Shown piece by piece: positions 9,347 to 22,550 of a stretch of DNA of 64,000 nt (the stretch's first letter is position 1; each line of letters begins with the position of its first letter). The position numbers and the translations under genes were made by a program. The notes beneath the pieces were generated by a model that ran no database searches, was not told the DNA's origin, and worked only from the letters and a program-made list of their open reading frames with translations. Source of the DNA: Letharia columbiana (Eukaryota > Ascomycota > Lecanoromycetes > Lecanorales > Parmeliaceae); assembly GCF_014066305.1 (NCBI RefSeq), contig NW_023501109.1, forward strand, positions 124,001-188,000, given 5' to 3'.

Positions 9347-12300
9347 ATGGCGCCATCAGTAATGATCAACGTTGTCGAGCCTTCGCAACACGAGCTCAAG
9401 AAGATTGAGACCGTGGTTGTGAAGAGCGTTTCGCCTTCTCCTTCGACCGAGGATGATCATGATTTACCAAAGCTAGAGCGGATGCCTCAGACCGTTAGGA
9501 CCAATGGTCAGGTAAATGGCTTCCGTACTCCAGAGACAATCGATTCGCTTGACTCAGATGATCCGGTGGTCATAGTCGGCATGGGTGAGTGACTCCTTTC
9601 CTGTTATCGATTACTTTGGTAGGCTCTATCACGTGCTTCGGGCTGACTATGTCCTCAGCCTGCCGACTTCCAGGAGGAGTCTCATCGCCTCACGATCTCT
9701 GGAATCTGCTTATTCAGCAGAAATCAGGTCAATGCAAAGTCCCCAAGGAGCGCTTTAACATTGACGGTTATTACCATCCGGAAGGCGATCGAGCAGGGGC
9801 CATGATTTCCAAAGGCGGATACTTCATTAACGAAGATGTCCGACAGTTCGAGAACACATTCTTTGGCATCAACAATCTCGAGGCAACCTACATGGATCCC
9901 CAACAGCGAAAGCTACTCGAGGTGGTCTATGAGTGCTTCGAAAACTCAGGAACCTCGCTGGAAGATGTTGCTGGATCCAACGTTGGCGTCTACGTTGGCA
10001 ATTTCACCGTCGACTTTCAGACAATGCAAACCCGGGACCCAGAATACCTCCACCGATATAGCGCCACCGGTTCAGGTACCGCCATCTTGGCGAACCGTCT
10101 GAGCTATATTTTCGACCTTCGAGGACCTAGGTAAAGCTTTCAAGTTAAAGACGTATGCACAATCAAACATGCTGACCCTTACCAGTTTTGCACTTGACAC
10201 AGCCTGCTCATCCACCATCTATTGCCTGCACAATGCCGTTGTCGCACTGCAGGGTGGCGAGTGCGATGCGGCCATAGTAGCAGGCGCGAATCTCATCACC
10301 GCTCCAGAGCAGCATCTCGGAACGATGAAGGGCGGGGTTATATCCCCCACATCAACGTGCCACACATTCGACGCCAGTGCTGACGGCTACGGAAGAGCCG
10401 AGGGTGTCAACGCTCTTTACGTGAAGAGATTATCGACTGCACTCAGAGACGGCGACCCTATTCGGGCAGTGGTTCGTGGAACTGCGATCAATGCGTAAGT
10501 TGCGAAACTTTGCTTTACTGCTTCGTGGACTTACATCCCTTCAGCAATGGAAAGACATCCGGAATCACACAGCCCAGTATCCTTGGTCAAGAAGAGGTCA
10601 TCCGGAAAGCATATAGGAAAGCCGGACTTGACCCGAAGGACACAGCCTACGTCGAATGCCACGGAACTGGAACCGGGGTAGGCGATCCTATGGAAGTCGA
10701 AGCTCTAAGCAACTTCTTCCCACGCGATCGCCCAACACCGCTTCTTCTTGGTGCAGTAAGCAGATCTCATGTCTTTTCCTCTTGCAGACTATCTAACTCA
10801 GTTTCTACAACAGAACAAGACGAATCTCGGTCATAGTGAAGCAGCAAGTGGGATATCAGCAGTCATCAAAGCTGTACTAGCTCTGGAACACAAAAAGATC
10901 CCAGCAACAATTGGACTCGAAAAACTCAACCCCAAGCGTAAGGAACTCCGAGCCCGGTAATGATTCTGAGTTTTCAAAGTCTGACCTTGATATAGTGCAT
11001 CTGGACGAATGGAACATGAAGGTTGTGACACAACTTACAGACTGGCCAACTCCATTGCACCGGGCTAGTATCAACTCTTTCGGGTATGGTGGAGCAAACG
11101 CTCACGCCATCCTTGACTCGGTTAATAATTTCTTGCCTGGATACAACGAATCAAGAAATGAGCAACCTATGGGAGATCCAACAAGGCTTTATGTGCTACC
11201 ATTTTCCGGTTCAACAACTCAATCTCTCGAGGCTAGGATCCTTGACCTTTCCAAGCGCTTCAGTCTTGGCGAGACCTACAACTTTTGTAACCTGTGTCAC
11301 ACTCTGGCCGATCGACGCTCAAAACTGAGCAAGAAGGGCTTTCTTATCACAAGCGCAGCCACAGCCAAGAACGACTTTAGGCTTGACAACTTGGTCACAC
11401 CTAAAAAGGTTACGCCAAAGCTAGACTTCGGCTTCATATTTACCGGTCAAGGCGCACAATGGCCTCAGATGGGGAAAGAGCTTCTGGAGAAGTACCCATT
11501 GTTCTCTCAAACAATCGATTACCTGGATAGCGTCCTTCAGGCCCTTCCAGAAGCACCAGTATGGACCATCAAGAACGCCTTGCTCGAGCCGGCTGCCACG
11601 AGCAAAGTTGGCGACGCGAGCTTTTCGCAACCGCTTTGCACCGCTGTCCAGGTCGGCATAGTTAAGCTTTTGCAAAGCTGGAACGTGGAGCCCAGCATAG
11701 TTGCCGGTCACTCGTCTGGAGAGATTGCTGCCGCTTATTCTGCCGGTCTACTTACTGAAGCTCATGCCATCATCATTGCGTTCTACCGTGGCTACGTTGT
11801 AACGAAAATTACCTCAAAAGGCTGCATGCTCGCGGTCGGTATGGGTGCTGATGACGCAGAGGCCAAGATAGACGAGATGTCCCTTCGAGATGAGATATGT
11901 GTGGCTTGCGTGAATTCTCCGGAAAGCGTCACGATTAGCGGAAGCGCAAAGGGTATCGACATCTTGGCGAGCGAACTTCAAGGTAAGAGCATTTTTGCAA
12001 GAAAGTTGGCCACTGGAGGCAGGGCATACCATTCGTTCCTGATGAAAGAAGTCGGTGAAGAGTATGAGAGCCTTGTCAGCAAAGCTATGACAGGATTGCC
12101 GATGAACACTAGTCAGGAAGATGGCAAGGACGCCGTCAGGTTTTTTTCGAGTGTTGGCAAAGGCAGTGATGCACTTGCCTCATTCTCTCGTGAGACCAAC
12201 AACTTCATACGACCAGCTTATTGGAGAGCAAATCTGGAAAATCCAGTGCAGTTCAGCACAGCCATCAAGAACATTGTCGCGACTGGAAAGTACCATTTGC

Positions 12301-15300
12301 TTGAGATTGGTCCTCATGGGGCTCTTCAGCTTCCCATCAAGCAAATTCGAACCTTCCTAGGACTCCCGGAGGACGACCTGCCGTACACCTCTACCTTGGC
12401 GCGAGGCAAAGACGCTGATATCTGCATGAAGACTCTCGCAGGAGAATTGTTCTTGAGCGGGCATGAGATTGATTTCCTCGAAGTCAACAACACTCAATTC
12501 GATGGTGACAAGCACAACGCTGCTGTAATCAATGACTTACCACCCTACCATTGGAGCTATACTCAGCTCTTGTGGAACGAACCAAGGTCAAGTGTAGACT
12601 TACGCAATCGAAAGTATGTTCGACATGAACTCCTGGGATCCGAAACTGCAGCAGCAAATGGCATTGAGCGCTGTTGGAGAAACATCTTCAAGCCATCAGA
12701 GGTCCCTTGGATAGATGATCACCGGGTAAGCAGAGCAAATGTCAACCTCAGCGTTTCTTACTGACAGGAGCCCCTTTAGCTGGAGGTCCAGGTAGTCTTT
12801 CCCGCAGCGGGTTATCTTGCAATGGCAATGGAAGCGCTTTCGCAAATCAAGCTTCGGCATCCTGATCAGGATATCAGACCATCGTTCACCTTCCGCAACG
12901 TCAATATTTCGTCGGCGCTGGTGGTCACAGATGGTGATCAGGAAACTGAGCTTTTCACCACGATGTACGAAGAGAAGATTTCCAAAGCGTCCACATCCAG
13001 CATCTGGTACGACTTCTCAATATCTTCGTTCCAAAGCGGTGCCTCGATCTCGCACTGCGTTGGAAGCATCAGTGTGAGCATTGTACCATCTGAGAAGACC
13101 GGCGCTACGACTGTCGACGCCACCAACTATGACAAATGGGCCATGGGCAGATGGTATGAAAAGTTGGCCCATGAAGGACTATGCTTTGGCCCTGCTTTTC
13201 AGACTCTAACTTCCATGAAGACTGACAAGGCGAGGGTGAAGCCTGAAGCCCTTTCAACTACCAAGTTGTTCCAGAGAGTCCCAAAATCGACAAAGTTCCC
13301 CGGGACTTATTATGGTGTTCACCCACTAGTCGTTGATGCTTGTCTCCAAGCTGCAATCATGGGGGGAACCGCTGGTGATGTCGGCAATCTCAAGGCCTTC
13401 TTGCCCGTATTCTTCGGTCACCTGCAAATTTCCACACCAGATGCTGACCGATTGGGGTCCGAAGTCTCTATTCACTCTCAGTCCCAGACCACGGGGTTTA
13501 GCACCAAGAAGATCAATGTCACACTCAGAGATGACAAAGATGAGGTACTTATTGACATGTCAAACACCAGACTGTCATTATACGTCGGCAAGATGGATGA
13601 AGAGATTGATCCATCCGAGGCTAATAGGCATCCGACCTTGCGAGTGGTCTGGAAGCCAGATATTACTCGTCTGGATGAAAGTTGCAGAACAGATTTGGAT
13701 GCCTACCTGGAGCAGTTCCTATCTTCCCACCACACCCTTCGCGAAAATGTGAGTTCGGGTGTGATGGCTGGCTTGGTGGATCTTGCCGGGCATAAAAATC
13801 CACGACTTCGCGTTTTGGAAGTGGGGAGAGACTGCGATTGCAAGACTAAAGGATTCCTTGACATCTTGGACAACAAATCAGATTTCCCGCGTTCGCGGGA
13901 GTGGCACATTGGCAGCTTCTCAGATGGTGAATTAGTCACTCATCCAGCCCATATCCCTGACAAAGTTGAGAAGACCAAGCTCGACGGTGACAAAATCCCT
14001 ACCTACGATATGGTCGTGATGCCTAATGTGAGTCTCCTGATGCTGCAACCACCATGGCATGCCTAATAAAATACAGAAGTCGACTACGGGCGAACTATGG
14101 CAAAACATAGCGGACAATCTCTCAAAGGTCCTTAGCCCACAGAGTATCTTGATCGGCAGAAGTTCTGCTGTCGCAGGCAAGTGTCTGAAAGAGTCTGGAT
14201 GCAAGGTCTTCAACCTGGTAGGCGGCGTCATGCTCGCTATAACGCCTCAAAAGCCTCGGAAACTGGAGGGGAAACAGATCATCCTTGTATGTTGTTTTCA
14301 AAATCTGCACGAAGTGCACTGAAATATCTGACACGGTCCAGGTCGAGCAGTCTTCGTCCCCATCAGATCTCTCGAAAGAGATCAGAGCCCATTTCGATGG
14401 CATTGTTGGAGCTGAAAATGTCAAATCTTATTCGCTAAAGGACCTGGAAAATCTAGAGTTGCCTCCAAAGTCTGTTACCATCTCACTCCTGGAATTGGAG
14501 AAGCCACTGTTGGCCGTAATGACGCCAAAGGAGATGGATCTGGTGAGGAAGATAACCGACACGACCACCGACCTCGTCTGGTTGACTGGAGCCTCTTACA
14601 TGGATGGATCTGCGCCGAGTTTGTCGTTGGCTAGTGGGTTGTCTCGAGCCTTGATGCTGGAACAGCCATCTCTTCGGTTCGTTATCCTGGACATCGGAGT
14701 CTCTGCACACATGTGCAAGTCAGACCAGACCGGTATTTGCAGCAACATCGATAGAGCACTTTTCGCAGATGACGTCCCGGATGACAAGGAGTTCGTTTTG
14801 AAGAGTGGTCTTCTACACATCAGTCGCTTTGTGCCCGATGCTGGTTTAAACACTCGTTTCAGCCAAAGACGGAACCAGCAACCGAGCGAGATGACGCTCG
14901 AAGCGGCGTCCCCAGCTAAGCTTGAGATCAAGAAAGTTGGTATAATGGACACCATATACTTTCAACAAGAGTCAGAGACCGAGATAGAGCTTCCAGACGA
15001 CCTGGTTGACATAGACGTGAAAGCTGTCAGTCTCAATGCAAAGGTATGAATCAAAGTCCGAAGTGATCGAATGCGCAAAGGCTGAACCGTGATCCAGGAC
15101 ATCTACGTTCTCTCTGGTAAAGTCGAGACCAGGAAGGGAACTGCTGCCATTGAGTTCAGTGGCATCGTGAAAGCTGTCGCGAAGAATGTCACAGACCTGC
15201 AGCCTGGTGACCGAGTTTGTGTGCTGGCACCGAACACATTCAGAACCACCGAGAGAGTACCAGGATGGGCTTGTCACAAGATGCTCCCCGAAGAGAGCTT

Positions 15301-17398
15301 CGAGGTACTGATACTCTCTCATTAACGATCTCGTTAAATAGCTGACAAACTGAATACAGATTATGCCCACGCTTCCTGTCATTTACGGCACAGCGCTCTA
15401 CGCGTTGGATGATCGCGCACACTTGAGGGCTGGAGAGGTAACAAGCGTTCTCCTAGTACCACATCAAAACTGACGATTCGATCTTAGACTATTCTCATTC
15501 ACTCTGGCGCTGGCGCCTTTGGCATGGCCTCGATAGCCATTGCGCAAATGCGAGGCGCCACAGTCTACGCAACTGTAAGCACGGAAGATAAGAAAGATTT
15601 CCTTGTGAGCGAGTTGGGTATGCCACGAGAGAACATTTTCCAGTCCAGAGATACTTCGTTTATGGAGAGCGTCTTTGCGGCCACGAATGGAAAAGGTGTG
15701 GACGTTGTGCTCAACTCGTTGACTGGTGATCTTCTCCATGCCAGTTGGAGATGCTGCGCCAACTTCGGAAGGTTCGTTGAAGTTGGAAAACGTGACATTG
15801 TCGATGCAGGAAAGCTCGATATGGATGTGTTCTTCCGCAATGTGACCTTTACTGCGTTCGATCTGACCGAGCTCTTCTACCACGAGGACCAGTTCTACAG
15901 GGACATTTGGATCAAGTATGTCTCGTACCCTCTCCTCACGCGGAGCCTGCTAATGAATTGCAGTAAATCCAAGGAAGCTCTAGAGCTGTATCGTTCCGGC
16001 GCTGTCAAGCCAGTTCCCATCAAAACCTTTGACGTCTCAGAGATCACGCAAGCGTACCGTTTCTTCTCTCAGAAGAACAGAGTAGGCAAAGTTGTCATTT
16101 CAATGCAGAATCCTCAGAGTATTGTTCAGGTACGACGCTGTCTCTCTTGTCAAGCGAAAATTATGTTAATGAGCCCACAGGCCGTTCCCGCACAATATAC
16201 AGCGAAGTTTGACGCCAACAAATCATACGTCCTGATCGGCTGTCTGGGAGGACTCGGACGTAGTCTAAGCAAGTGGATGTTCCAACGAGGTGCCCGCAAT
16301 TTCACATTCCTTGGGCGCTCCGCTACCGACAAACAAGCGGCCCGTGAAGTAGTCCACAACCTTGAGAAAGCCGGCGCCACTGTCCAGGTCGTTCGTGGTG
16401 ATGTGAGCAACAAAGACGATGTCGTTGCTTGCATGACTGTCTCTCCAAAGCCAATTGGTGGCGTAGTTCAAGCCGCTATGGGTCTGCACGAGGCTCTTTT
16501 CTCCACCATGACCAACGCAGCATGGCACACGGGTATCCAACCGAAGTGGCGTGGGACCTGGAACATCCACGAGGCCCTCGAAGGTATAGACGACAAGCTA
16601 GACTTCTTCCTGCTGACCTCCTCTGTCTCCGGGAGTGTCGGCACTGCCACGGAAAGCAATTACTGCTCCGCCAACGGATTCCTGGATGCCTTCGCTCGAT
16701 ACCGCCACAGTCTAGGCAAGCCAGTCAGCTCCATCGGCTTTGGCATGATTTCCGAAGTCGGCTATCTCCACGAAAACCCAGAGATCGAAGCGCTACTCCT
16801 TCGCAAAGGCATCCAGCCTCTCAATGAAAAGGAATTCTTGCAGGTGCTTGACCTTTCACTATCTGGCACGCCATCGGCAGGAGGCATGGAGTACGATAAG
16901 CTCGCTCAGTCCCACATCCTGACCGGCCTGGAGCCCCACGGTATTCGCAAGATGATGGAGCAAGGCTTCGACGTCAACAACGGAACTATGCAAGACCCTC
17001 GCACAATCCTCCTCTCCGCCTCCCTCGACGCCGGCTCGGCAGAAGATGGTGGGGCCGTCGCATCCATCGACGCTTCCTGGTCCAAAGGCCTGCCCGCACC
17101 CGTCATTAAAGCTCTCGCGGCGGAAGCAGCGGGAGCTGCATCCCTGAACGAGGCTATCTTACTGCTTGTGTCCAGGAGGTTTTCAAATTTGCTGCTCATG
17201 CCGCTGGATAAGGTGGACAGCAGGAAGCCACTGGCGTCGTATGGAATGGACAGCATGATCGCGGCGGAGTATAGGTCGTGGTTCTGGAGCGTTTTCAAGG
17301 TGGATATTCCGTTCTTGGATATCCTGAGTTCGACGAATCATCTGCAGACGTTGGCGGGGATGGTAGAGAAAGATCTTGTGGAGAACAAGGACGGATGA
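9347..17398 (+). CDS. Highly reducing type I polyketide synthase
   Basis: Iterative PKS building a reduced polyketide chain from malonyl-CoA. Fourteen exons (9347-9584, 9659-10130, 10186-10494, 10545-10755, 10814-10937, 10996-12725, 12780-14027, 14077-14286, 14342-15043, 15098-15304, 15360-15437, 15488-15915, 15964-16129, 16181-17398) sum to 7341 nt, 2446 aa. Order: KS (about 72-480; DTACSS Cys near 244, [19 protein letters not shown]), AT (about 598-930; GQGAQW, GHSSGE), DH (about 985-1300; His near 1027 in WIDDHR, VVDACLQ), a degenerate methyltransferase remnant and linker, ER (about 1711-2041; SGAGAFGM), KR (about 2050-2290; GCLGGLG, YCSAN) and C-terminal ACP (GMDSM, Ser near 2398). There is no releasing domain, so offloading must be in trans. 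In the DH motif HxxxGxxxxP the Gly is Val. Introns 12 and 13 are 3n and stop-free, so retention would not break the frame. All main catalytic residues appear intact. Confidence 0.95.
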
Positions 17399-18023
17399 GA
17401 TGATTACACTGTGGGATGGACGATGATGGTGATGGTGGTGATTATGAGACAGGTTGTTCGACATGCTTGCATTGGGAAGTGCTTAAAATACCTGCGTTAG
17501 ATAGATTTTCTTGACTTCGTATACATCTCATGCACTGCTGTGCCAAACTTGACTTTGTGACTTCTGTCGACTCGAATTGGGTGCAGACCATTTGTAGGGA
17601 TTCGGAGGGTAGACTATCGATTGGACATTTGAACGGCTTTGTTGGCAATGGGCCACAGCATTTTAAATGGACAGCGATGATCGGCGACGTTCAGCAATAC
17701 CAGACTCGAAGCGACCTCTGCACAACTAATAGGGTTGATCATTGAATGGAGGCACGAAGATAGAAAATTGTAGCATTCGGCCGTCAAGAGGGGGATGATT
17801 GAGTGCGTGCGACGCGTTGGGCGCGTTTCCTCGTATGGGCTGGTCGCGGGGTCGTATACTCAAACAAAGACTCACACTCACAGCTCAATCTATGTGTTTC
17901 AACAAAGCTTCTCCTGCGGGTTATTTGACAAGATAATAGGCCCCTGTTGGTGGTGGGGAGGCTCGGAGGTTGGTTGGAGGGCTGTTCCTAGCGTGCTGGC
18001 ATATTCGCAGACAGCTGCACTTC
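17399..18023. other. PKS 3' region up to the retroelement
   Basis: No gene recognised. It contains the PKS transcript end and a short GGTGATGGTGGTGATT-type simple repeat just after the stop codon. Confidence 0.6.
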
Positions 18024-18030
18024 TCGCCAC

Positions 18031-18187
18031 AGCTTGACTGGGGGCTAGTGAGGGAGAGGCACAGCACACTTATGGCAGGATAGCCGAGATTGTTATATTG
18101 GAAGAGCCTTGAATAGGCCGTGTCCCTCCTGTTTTTTACTCTTTATTCTTATTCCTCTCGTCGTAAGAAGAGGTTTTTTGGACTTTT
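18031..18187 (+). repeat. Split direct repeat A1 (left end)
   Basis: Copy of A2 at 22322-22478. Both start AGCTTGACT(G/A)GGGGCTAG and run through GTCGTAAGAAGAGGTTTTTTGG before diverging. Differences are mostly C/T and G/A transitions. Similarity may begin a few bases earlier, at TCGC (18024 and 22315). Confidence 0.9.
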
Positions 18188-18272
18188 TTTATTTCCTGTA
18201 TCAGATGAAAGCAATTTTTCATTTCAAAAATACATTATTCTTCTACTTTATTATTGCTATTTAGCCACTATT

Positions 18273-19503
18273 AATGGCCCCTAAGCGTCCTCGTAAGCCT
18301 ACCGCAAAGGCCATAGCCACACGTAGGCTGCTGCCGCCAGATCACCACTTCCAGAACCGCCCACTAAACCTATGGGAGGGCCCTCTGATGGACCCTTACC
18401 CCCTATCCTCGCTATATCTTCTGTCCACCAGCCAGGTCCTTTAGTAAGACCTCCCACCTCGTTAGACCCGGTCCTTAATCCCTATATTATTTAGTTATAA
18501 TTCGCTTATCAGGAACTCGAACGGAAATAGGCCGACGAAAATAATATACTTTAGGACCGTGATGAACTCGCCCGTATATAAAGCGAGGTTAATAAGATCC
18601 GTACCCGTCGCCAGTCGACTACCCCTATTATATATCAGCCCACACCCCAAGCCCCCATGCCATTGGCCTATCAGCCGTTCCTATTCGCTCCACCTCCTTA
18701 GCCGTCACCTATACCTCTTTAGGCCTTATAATCAACTTTAACCCTGCCGTAGTAGAGAACGCCAACATTATCTAAGACGGAAGTAGTGCCACGTCGCTCC
18801 TTCTTATATCAAGGTAATAACCCTATAATAACCCCCCTTCTTCTTCGTTTTAAAGCGGTGGACCTCAAATATATTAAACAAATCTACTATGGGACGTTCG
18901 ATATTAAACACCTCAACAAACTATCTAATAGCTTTATTAACCGCCTTATTAACGGCGATAAGAAGATTAAGGAACTTAAAGAGCTTCTTCGATGCTTCGA
19001 GGTCTATAGCTAAATTATATATTTCTTTGCCTATAAAATAGTTACCCTACCCCTTCAAGAAGCCCTATCTAACTACCGCTGCTATATTTCTAACCTATCA
19101 ACTATCTACATCTTTTAATCGATACGCTATTTTTACGAGATCTTCGTTTATAATAGGATTCAGCTTTGTTAAGACGATACCCATATGTAACGAACACCCG
19201 ATAATTATCTTGAAAATCGAATTCTAAGATAGCGACCCCCGCAGACTTAACCGGGAGCGTACCCACCGTATAATTCACGCTTAAGTTAAGCTTTGCCCTA
19301 GGTATACCGTGGTGTTACTTCTATACCTTCTCACCAAAATATCTAAAACCCTTAATCGTTCTACTGCAATCAATTTAATCGCAATGAACCCTGCAACGCT
19401 CGGGGCTATCGCTACCTACACATGTGTAACGTATGTGGCCTATTATATCCTGTCATCAGCTGTATCAACGGAGCCTCCGCCAACACTACCCCGCTGGGTG
19501 TAA
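18273..19503 (+). pseudogene. Gag-like first ORF of the retroelement, broken
   Basis: A basic start (ATG at 18273, MAPKRPRKP) opens a frame interrupted by many stops. At about 19358-19470 one frame shows a Cys-rich pattern, CNQFNRNEPCN followed by HMCNVCG and a final Cys, resembling the Cys/His motif of DIRS/Ngaro Gag-like proteins. Assignment rests on position and this motif only. Confidence 0.55.
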
Positions 19504-19839
19504 GGCTCCCTCCCACCCTCGGCTATGATTGGTATCGAGGGGCCTTAAGTCGATAGCCGAGTTATTCCCGTACATGCTTATCTCGCTAAATAAGCCTCTA
19601 CTAAAGAGACGTAGCCTACTAAAGAAAGACGACTAGAAGAAATAACTTAAGAATCACCCCGACTAGGTATTCGCCAATATCTTACTCGCAATCATCGCCC
19701 GCGGCGTTAAAATAGACTACTAAGGCCTCAGTTAGTTATTGTTAAGTAAACCCCACCCCAGTGCCGCTATAACACCCGAAATATTATCCAAAGATCTTCA
19801 AAAGTAGGAGAATAGCGACCGTCTAACAAGGTTAAACGT

Positions 19840-21110
19840 GGAACCCTCGGAATACTTCATTTCGTCCCCATTAGGCCTTATCCCGAAGCATAACGATAGC
19901 TAGAGAAGGATTTACGATCTTTCTTTCCCACGGCTACACTCCGTCAATCACTATATTCACGAGGCCTACGAAGTACTCGAGTACACCATACTAGACGATA
20001 CTATCGATGTCCTACTCACTCAGGGCGAGGGTGTAATTATGATTAAACGAGACCTTGCCGACGTATTTAGACATATCCCTATAGCCGAGTCGGACTTTTG
20101 GCTACTGGGTTTCTTTTGGAACGGCTTTTATTATATCGATAGATTCTTACCATTCGGCCTACGTATCGCGCCCTTCATTTTCGATCTATTCGCTAAGGCC
20201 CTTCATTAAATACTCGTTATCGTTCTATTCTAGAGCATCGTATTTCACTACCTAGACGACTTCTTCGCTATCCTTCCGCCTAACGGCGACGCAACCCGAT
20301 TTAGCGAGGACTTTGATATCGTTTGCAATGACTGTGGCTTAAAGGTGAATTATATCAAGGACGAGAAAGGTACTTCCGTCGAATTTTTGGGAATTCAGTT
20401 CGATAGCGAGAAGATGAAGGTTAGGCTCCCTCTTGACAAGCTGGAACGGGCGAGAAAGTCGGTGAAAGCCCTTCTAAATAGGCGGAGCATCCCCCATAAC
20501 GAGCTTGAGTCAGCGGTAGATCTGCTATCCTTCTCCGCCAAAGTGATAGTCCCTGATAAGGCTTTTCTGAGAAGGCTCTACTCCGCACTATCCAAGAAAC
20601 GAGGATATTACCATATCACCGCCGCAATCGCAGCGGACCTACGCTGGTGGGATACCTTCCTATCCAGGTGGAATGGGATACGTCTGCTCCGGCGTACAGC
20701 CGCACGCCGTTACTATTCCATATAGACAGACGCTTCTAGTAAGCACGGAATGGGGGGGTATATCCTCGAGAATATCGCCACTCGTCCTAAACTAGACGAT
20801 ACGTTTAGTATACACTTCGCTACCCGCTACCGCAAGAAGGATATTTAATTCAAAGAGATGCTTACCGTTCTTATAGCCATCCGCAGATGGCTACCCCGCT
20901 TACACCAATTATATCTTACGCTCTACTATAATAACGGCGCCGTCGTCGAGAATATCCGCAGCAGTTCTATGCGTGGGCCGGCCATAGCACCGCTCAGATA
21001 AATAGTTATGCTATTCGCTCAGTACGACATCGTTTGCAATATAATTTAAATCCCTACCAAGTGGAATACTTTAGCCGATTTACTCTCTCGCTTCAAATTT
21101 AATAGAATTA
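19840..21110 (+). pseudogene. Reverse transcriptase-RNase H, broken
   Basis: The frame shows WRRIYDLSFPR, then the catalytic YLDDFF near 20250, then FLGIQFD and the long helical stretch of DIRS-like RTs at 20345-20725. RNase H follows directly, with TDASSKHGMGG (first Asp) at about 20727 and KEMLTVLIAI (Glu). The expected Asp further on reads Asn (YYNNGA), and NTLADLLSR closes the domain. Several stops interrupt it. The RT-RNH order without a protease or DDE integrase fits YR retroelements. Confidence 0.88.
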
Positions 21111-21339
21111 CTAACTTACATCTACAGCTAAGCGCTCTCAGCCTACGCAGGATTCATTAAGCCGCGATTTACCTAAATTATAATATAAGAAAACTCCTCT
21201 AAACCGTAATACCGCGAGATATCTCTAATAGGGTCTTGCTAATAAAACGAGAAGTAATTATTAAACGGCGAAGGCCTCCTACACCGAGTTTTATACCCTA
21301 TCGAGGACTACCGCTTTTCCCGCTACCGTTCAATCACTT

Positions 21340-22130
21340 ACCGGCTGAATAGCACGTCTAGCCGACCGTCACGTCTAGGTTAAATCCATTAAGGCCTATC
21401 TTATAGGCGTCCGGTTAGTCTATGTGGATATAGGATTCGAGGACCTCGAGGTCTTCCACCACCCACTATTGCAGCGGGTGATCGCCGGTATTCGCAGACT
21501 ACGTGGCGAGGCCGATATTAAAGAACGCCGTTCAATTATACGAGATCTACTGCTTTATATCCTTACCTAATTCGATAAAACTTCTCTAGAGGGAGTCACC
21601 TTATATACTTTCTTTTATCTCGCATTTGCTATATTTCCTTCGTGTGGGCGAGTTTATATAGTCTTAGGCTGAATTCGAGGATAGCGACTTCGGACGATGG
21701 TATATTATAAGACGTTTAGTTACGCTTTATAGCCATTATATAAAGCTATTTCTACCGGCCTTAAAGACGGATCTATTTAGAAGAGGGATTACTCTATTTA
21801 TTACCGCTGTAAATAATAACGCCTACCCTATTCGTTCGCTACGAAACTTATTTACTCGCTTCCCCACCAGTGGGTCATCGCCGCTATTTAATCCGGGTAA
21901 GGCCTTTACGAGATAGTACGTCACCGCTACACTACGTAGCACTCTATATATACTCGGTTACCCGGGTTACTACTTAGGATACTCTTTTCGTAGGGGGGTC
22001 GCTATCTCCGCGAGGGACGCCGGTCTAATCGATAATGAGATTTAACTACTTGGTCGTTGGAAGTCTGATTCGTACCGCCTATATATCGAAACGCACCCGG
22101 CCTATATTCTCGCCGTATTACGTCGTTTTT
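21340..22130 (+). pseudogene. Tyrosine recombinase of the retroelement, broken
   Basis: The N-terminal part reads VKSIKAYLIGVRLVYVD and is followed by RVIAGIRRLRGE. The catalytic core shows YSFRRG at about 21979 (expected HSFRRG), SARDAGL, then LLGRWKSDSYRLYIETHP, with the nucleophilic Tyr near 22080. A stop lies at 22043-22045 inside the core. This domain distinguishes the element from LTR retrotransposons. Confidence 0.88.
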
Positions 22131-22186
22131 AGCGTCCTTATATAGCTTAGAGCTAATAGGTTCCCGTCAGGTGTGAGTCTATTTTA

Positions 22187-22314
22187 GGAGTTTTTCTAGG
22201 GCTAAGCTGTATAGTGGACCGCTATCTGCGTACGGCTGGGCCTTAGGACCTAGCCAATCATCATTTAGAACTCATTTGTGCGTGTAGTTTTTATGGGATG
22301 CGAGATAGTACTAG
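22187..22314 (+). repeat. Split direct repeat B1
   Basis: 128-bp copy matching B2 (22551-22678). Both contain TGTATAGTGGACCGCT and CCAATCATCATTTAGAACTC. Differences are mainly transitions, B1 being the more T/A-rich copy. Confidence 0.9.
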
Positions 22315-22321
22315 TCGCTAT

Positions 22322-22478
22322 AGCTTGACTAGGGGCTAGTAAGGGAGAGGTATAGCACACGCTTATGGTAGGACAGTCGAGATTGTTATGTTGGAAGAGC
22401 CTTGAATAGGCGGTGTCCCCCCGTTTCTTACTTCTCATTCTTGTTCCTCTCGTCGTAAGAAGAGGTTTTTTGGTCTTT
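22322..22478 (+). repeat. Split direct repeat A2
   Basis: Matches A1 at the left end of the element and abuts B1, as expected for the B1-A2-B2 right end of a Ngaro-type element. Confidence 0.9.
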
Positions 22479-22550
22479 TCCCACCCACCCGCGCCTTGTT
22501 TTTTAGCGTTTTCTTGTACTTAGACTTTAGGTCTTCTATCTTACGTAGAG

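Noticed and set aside
15916..15963. Treating this 48-bp segment as exon
   Set aside because: GTATGT and TGCAG boundaries are canonical and removal gives a better ER sequence; kept as an intron, with retention noted as possible.
19309..20725. Short intact frames inside the retroelement as host genes
   Set aside because: They are fragments of Gag-like and RT frames between RIP-type stops.
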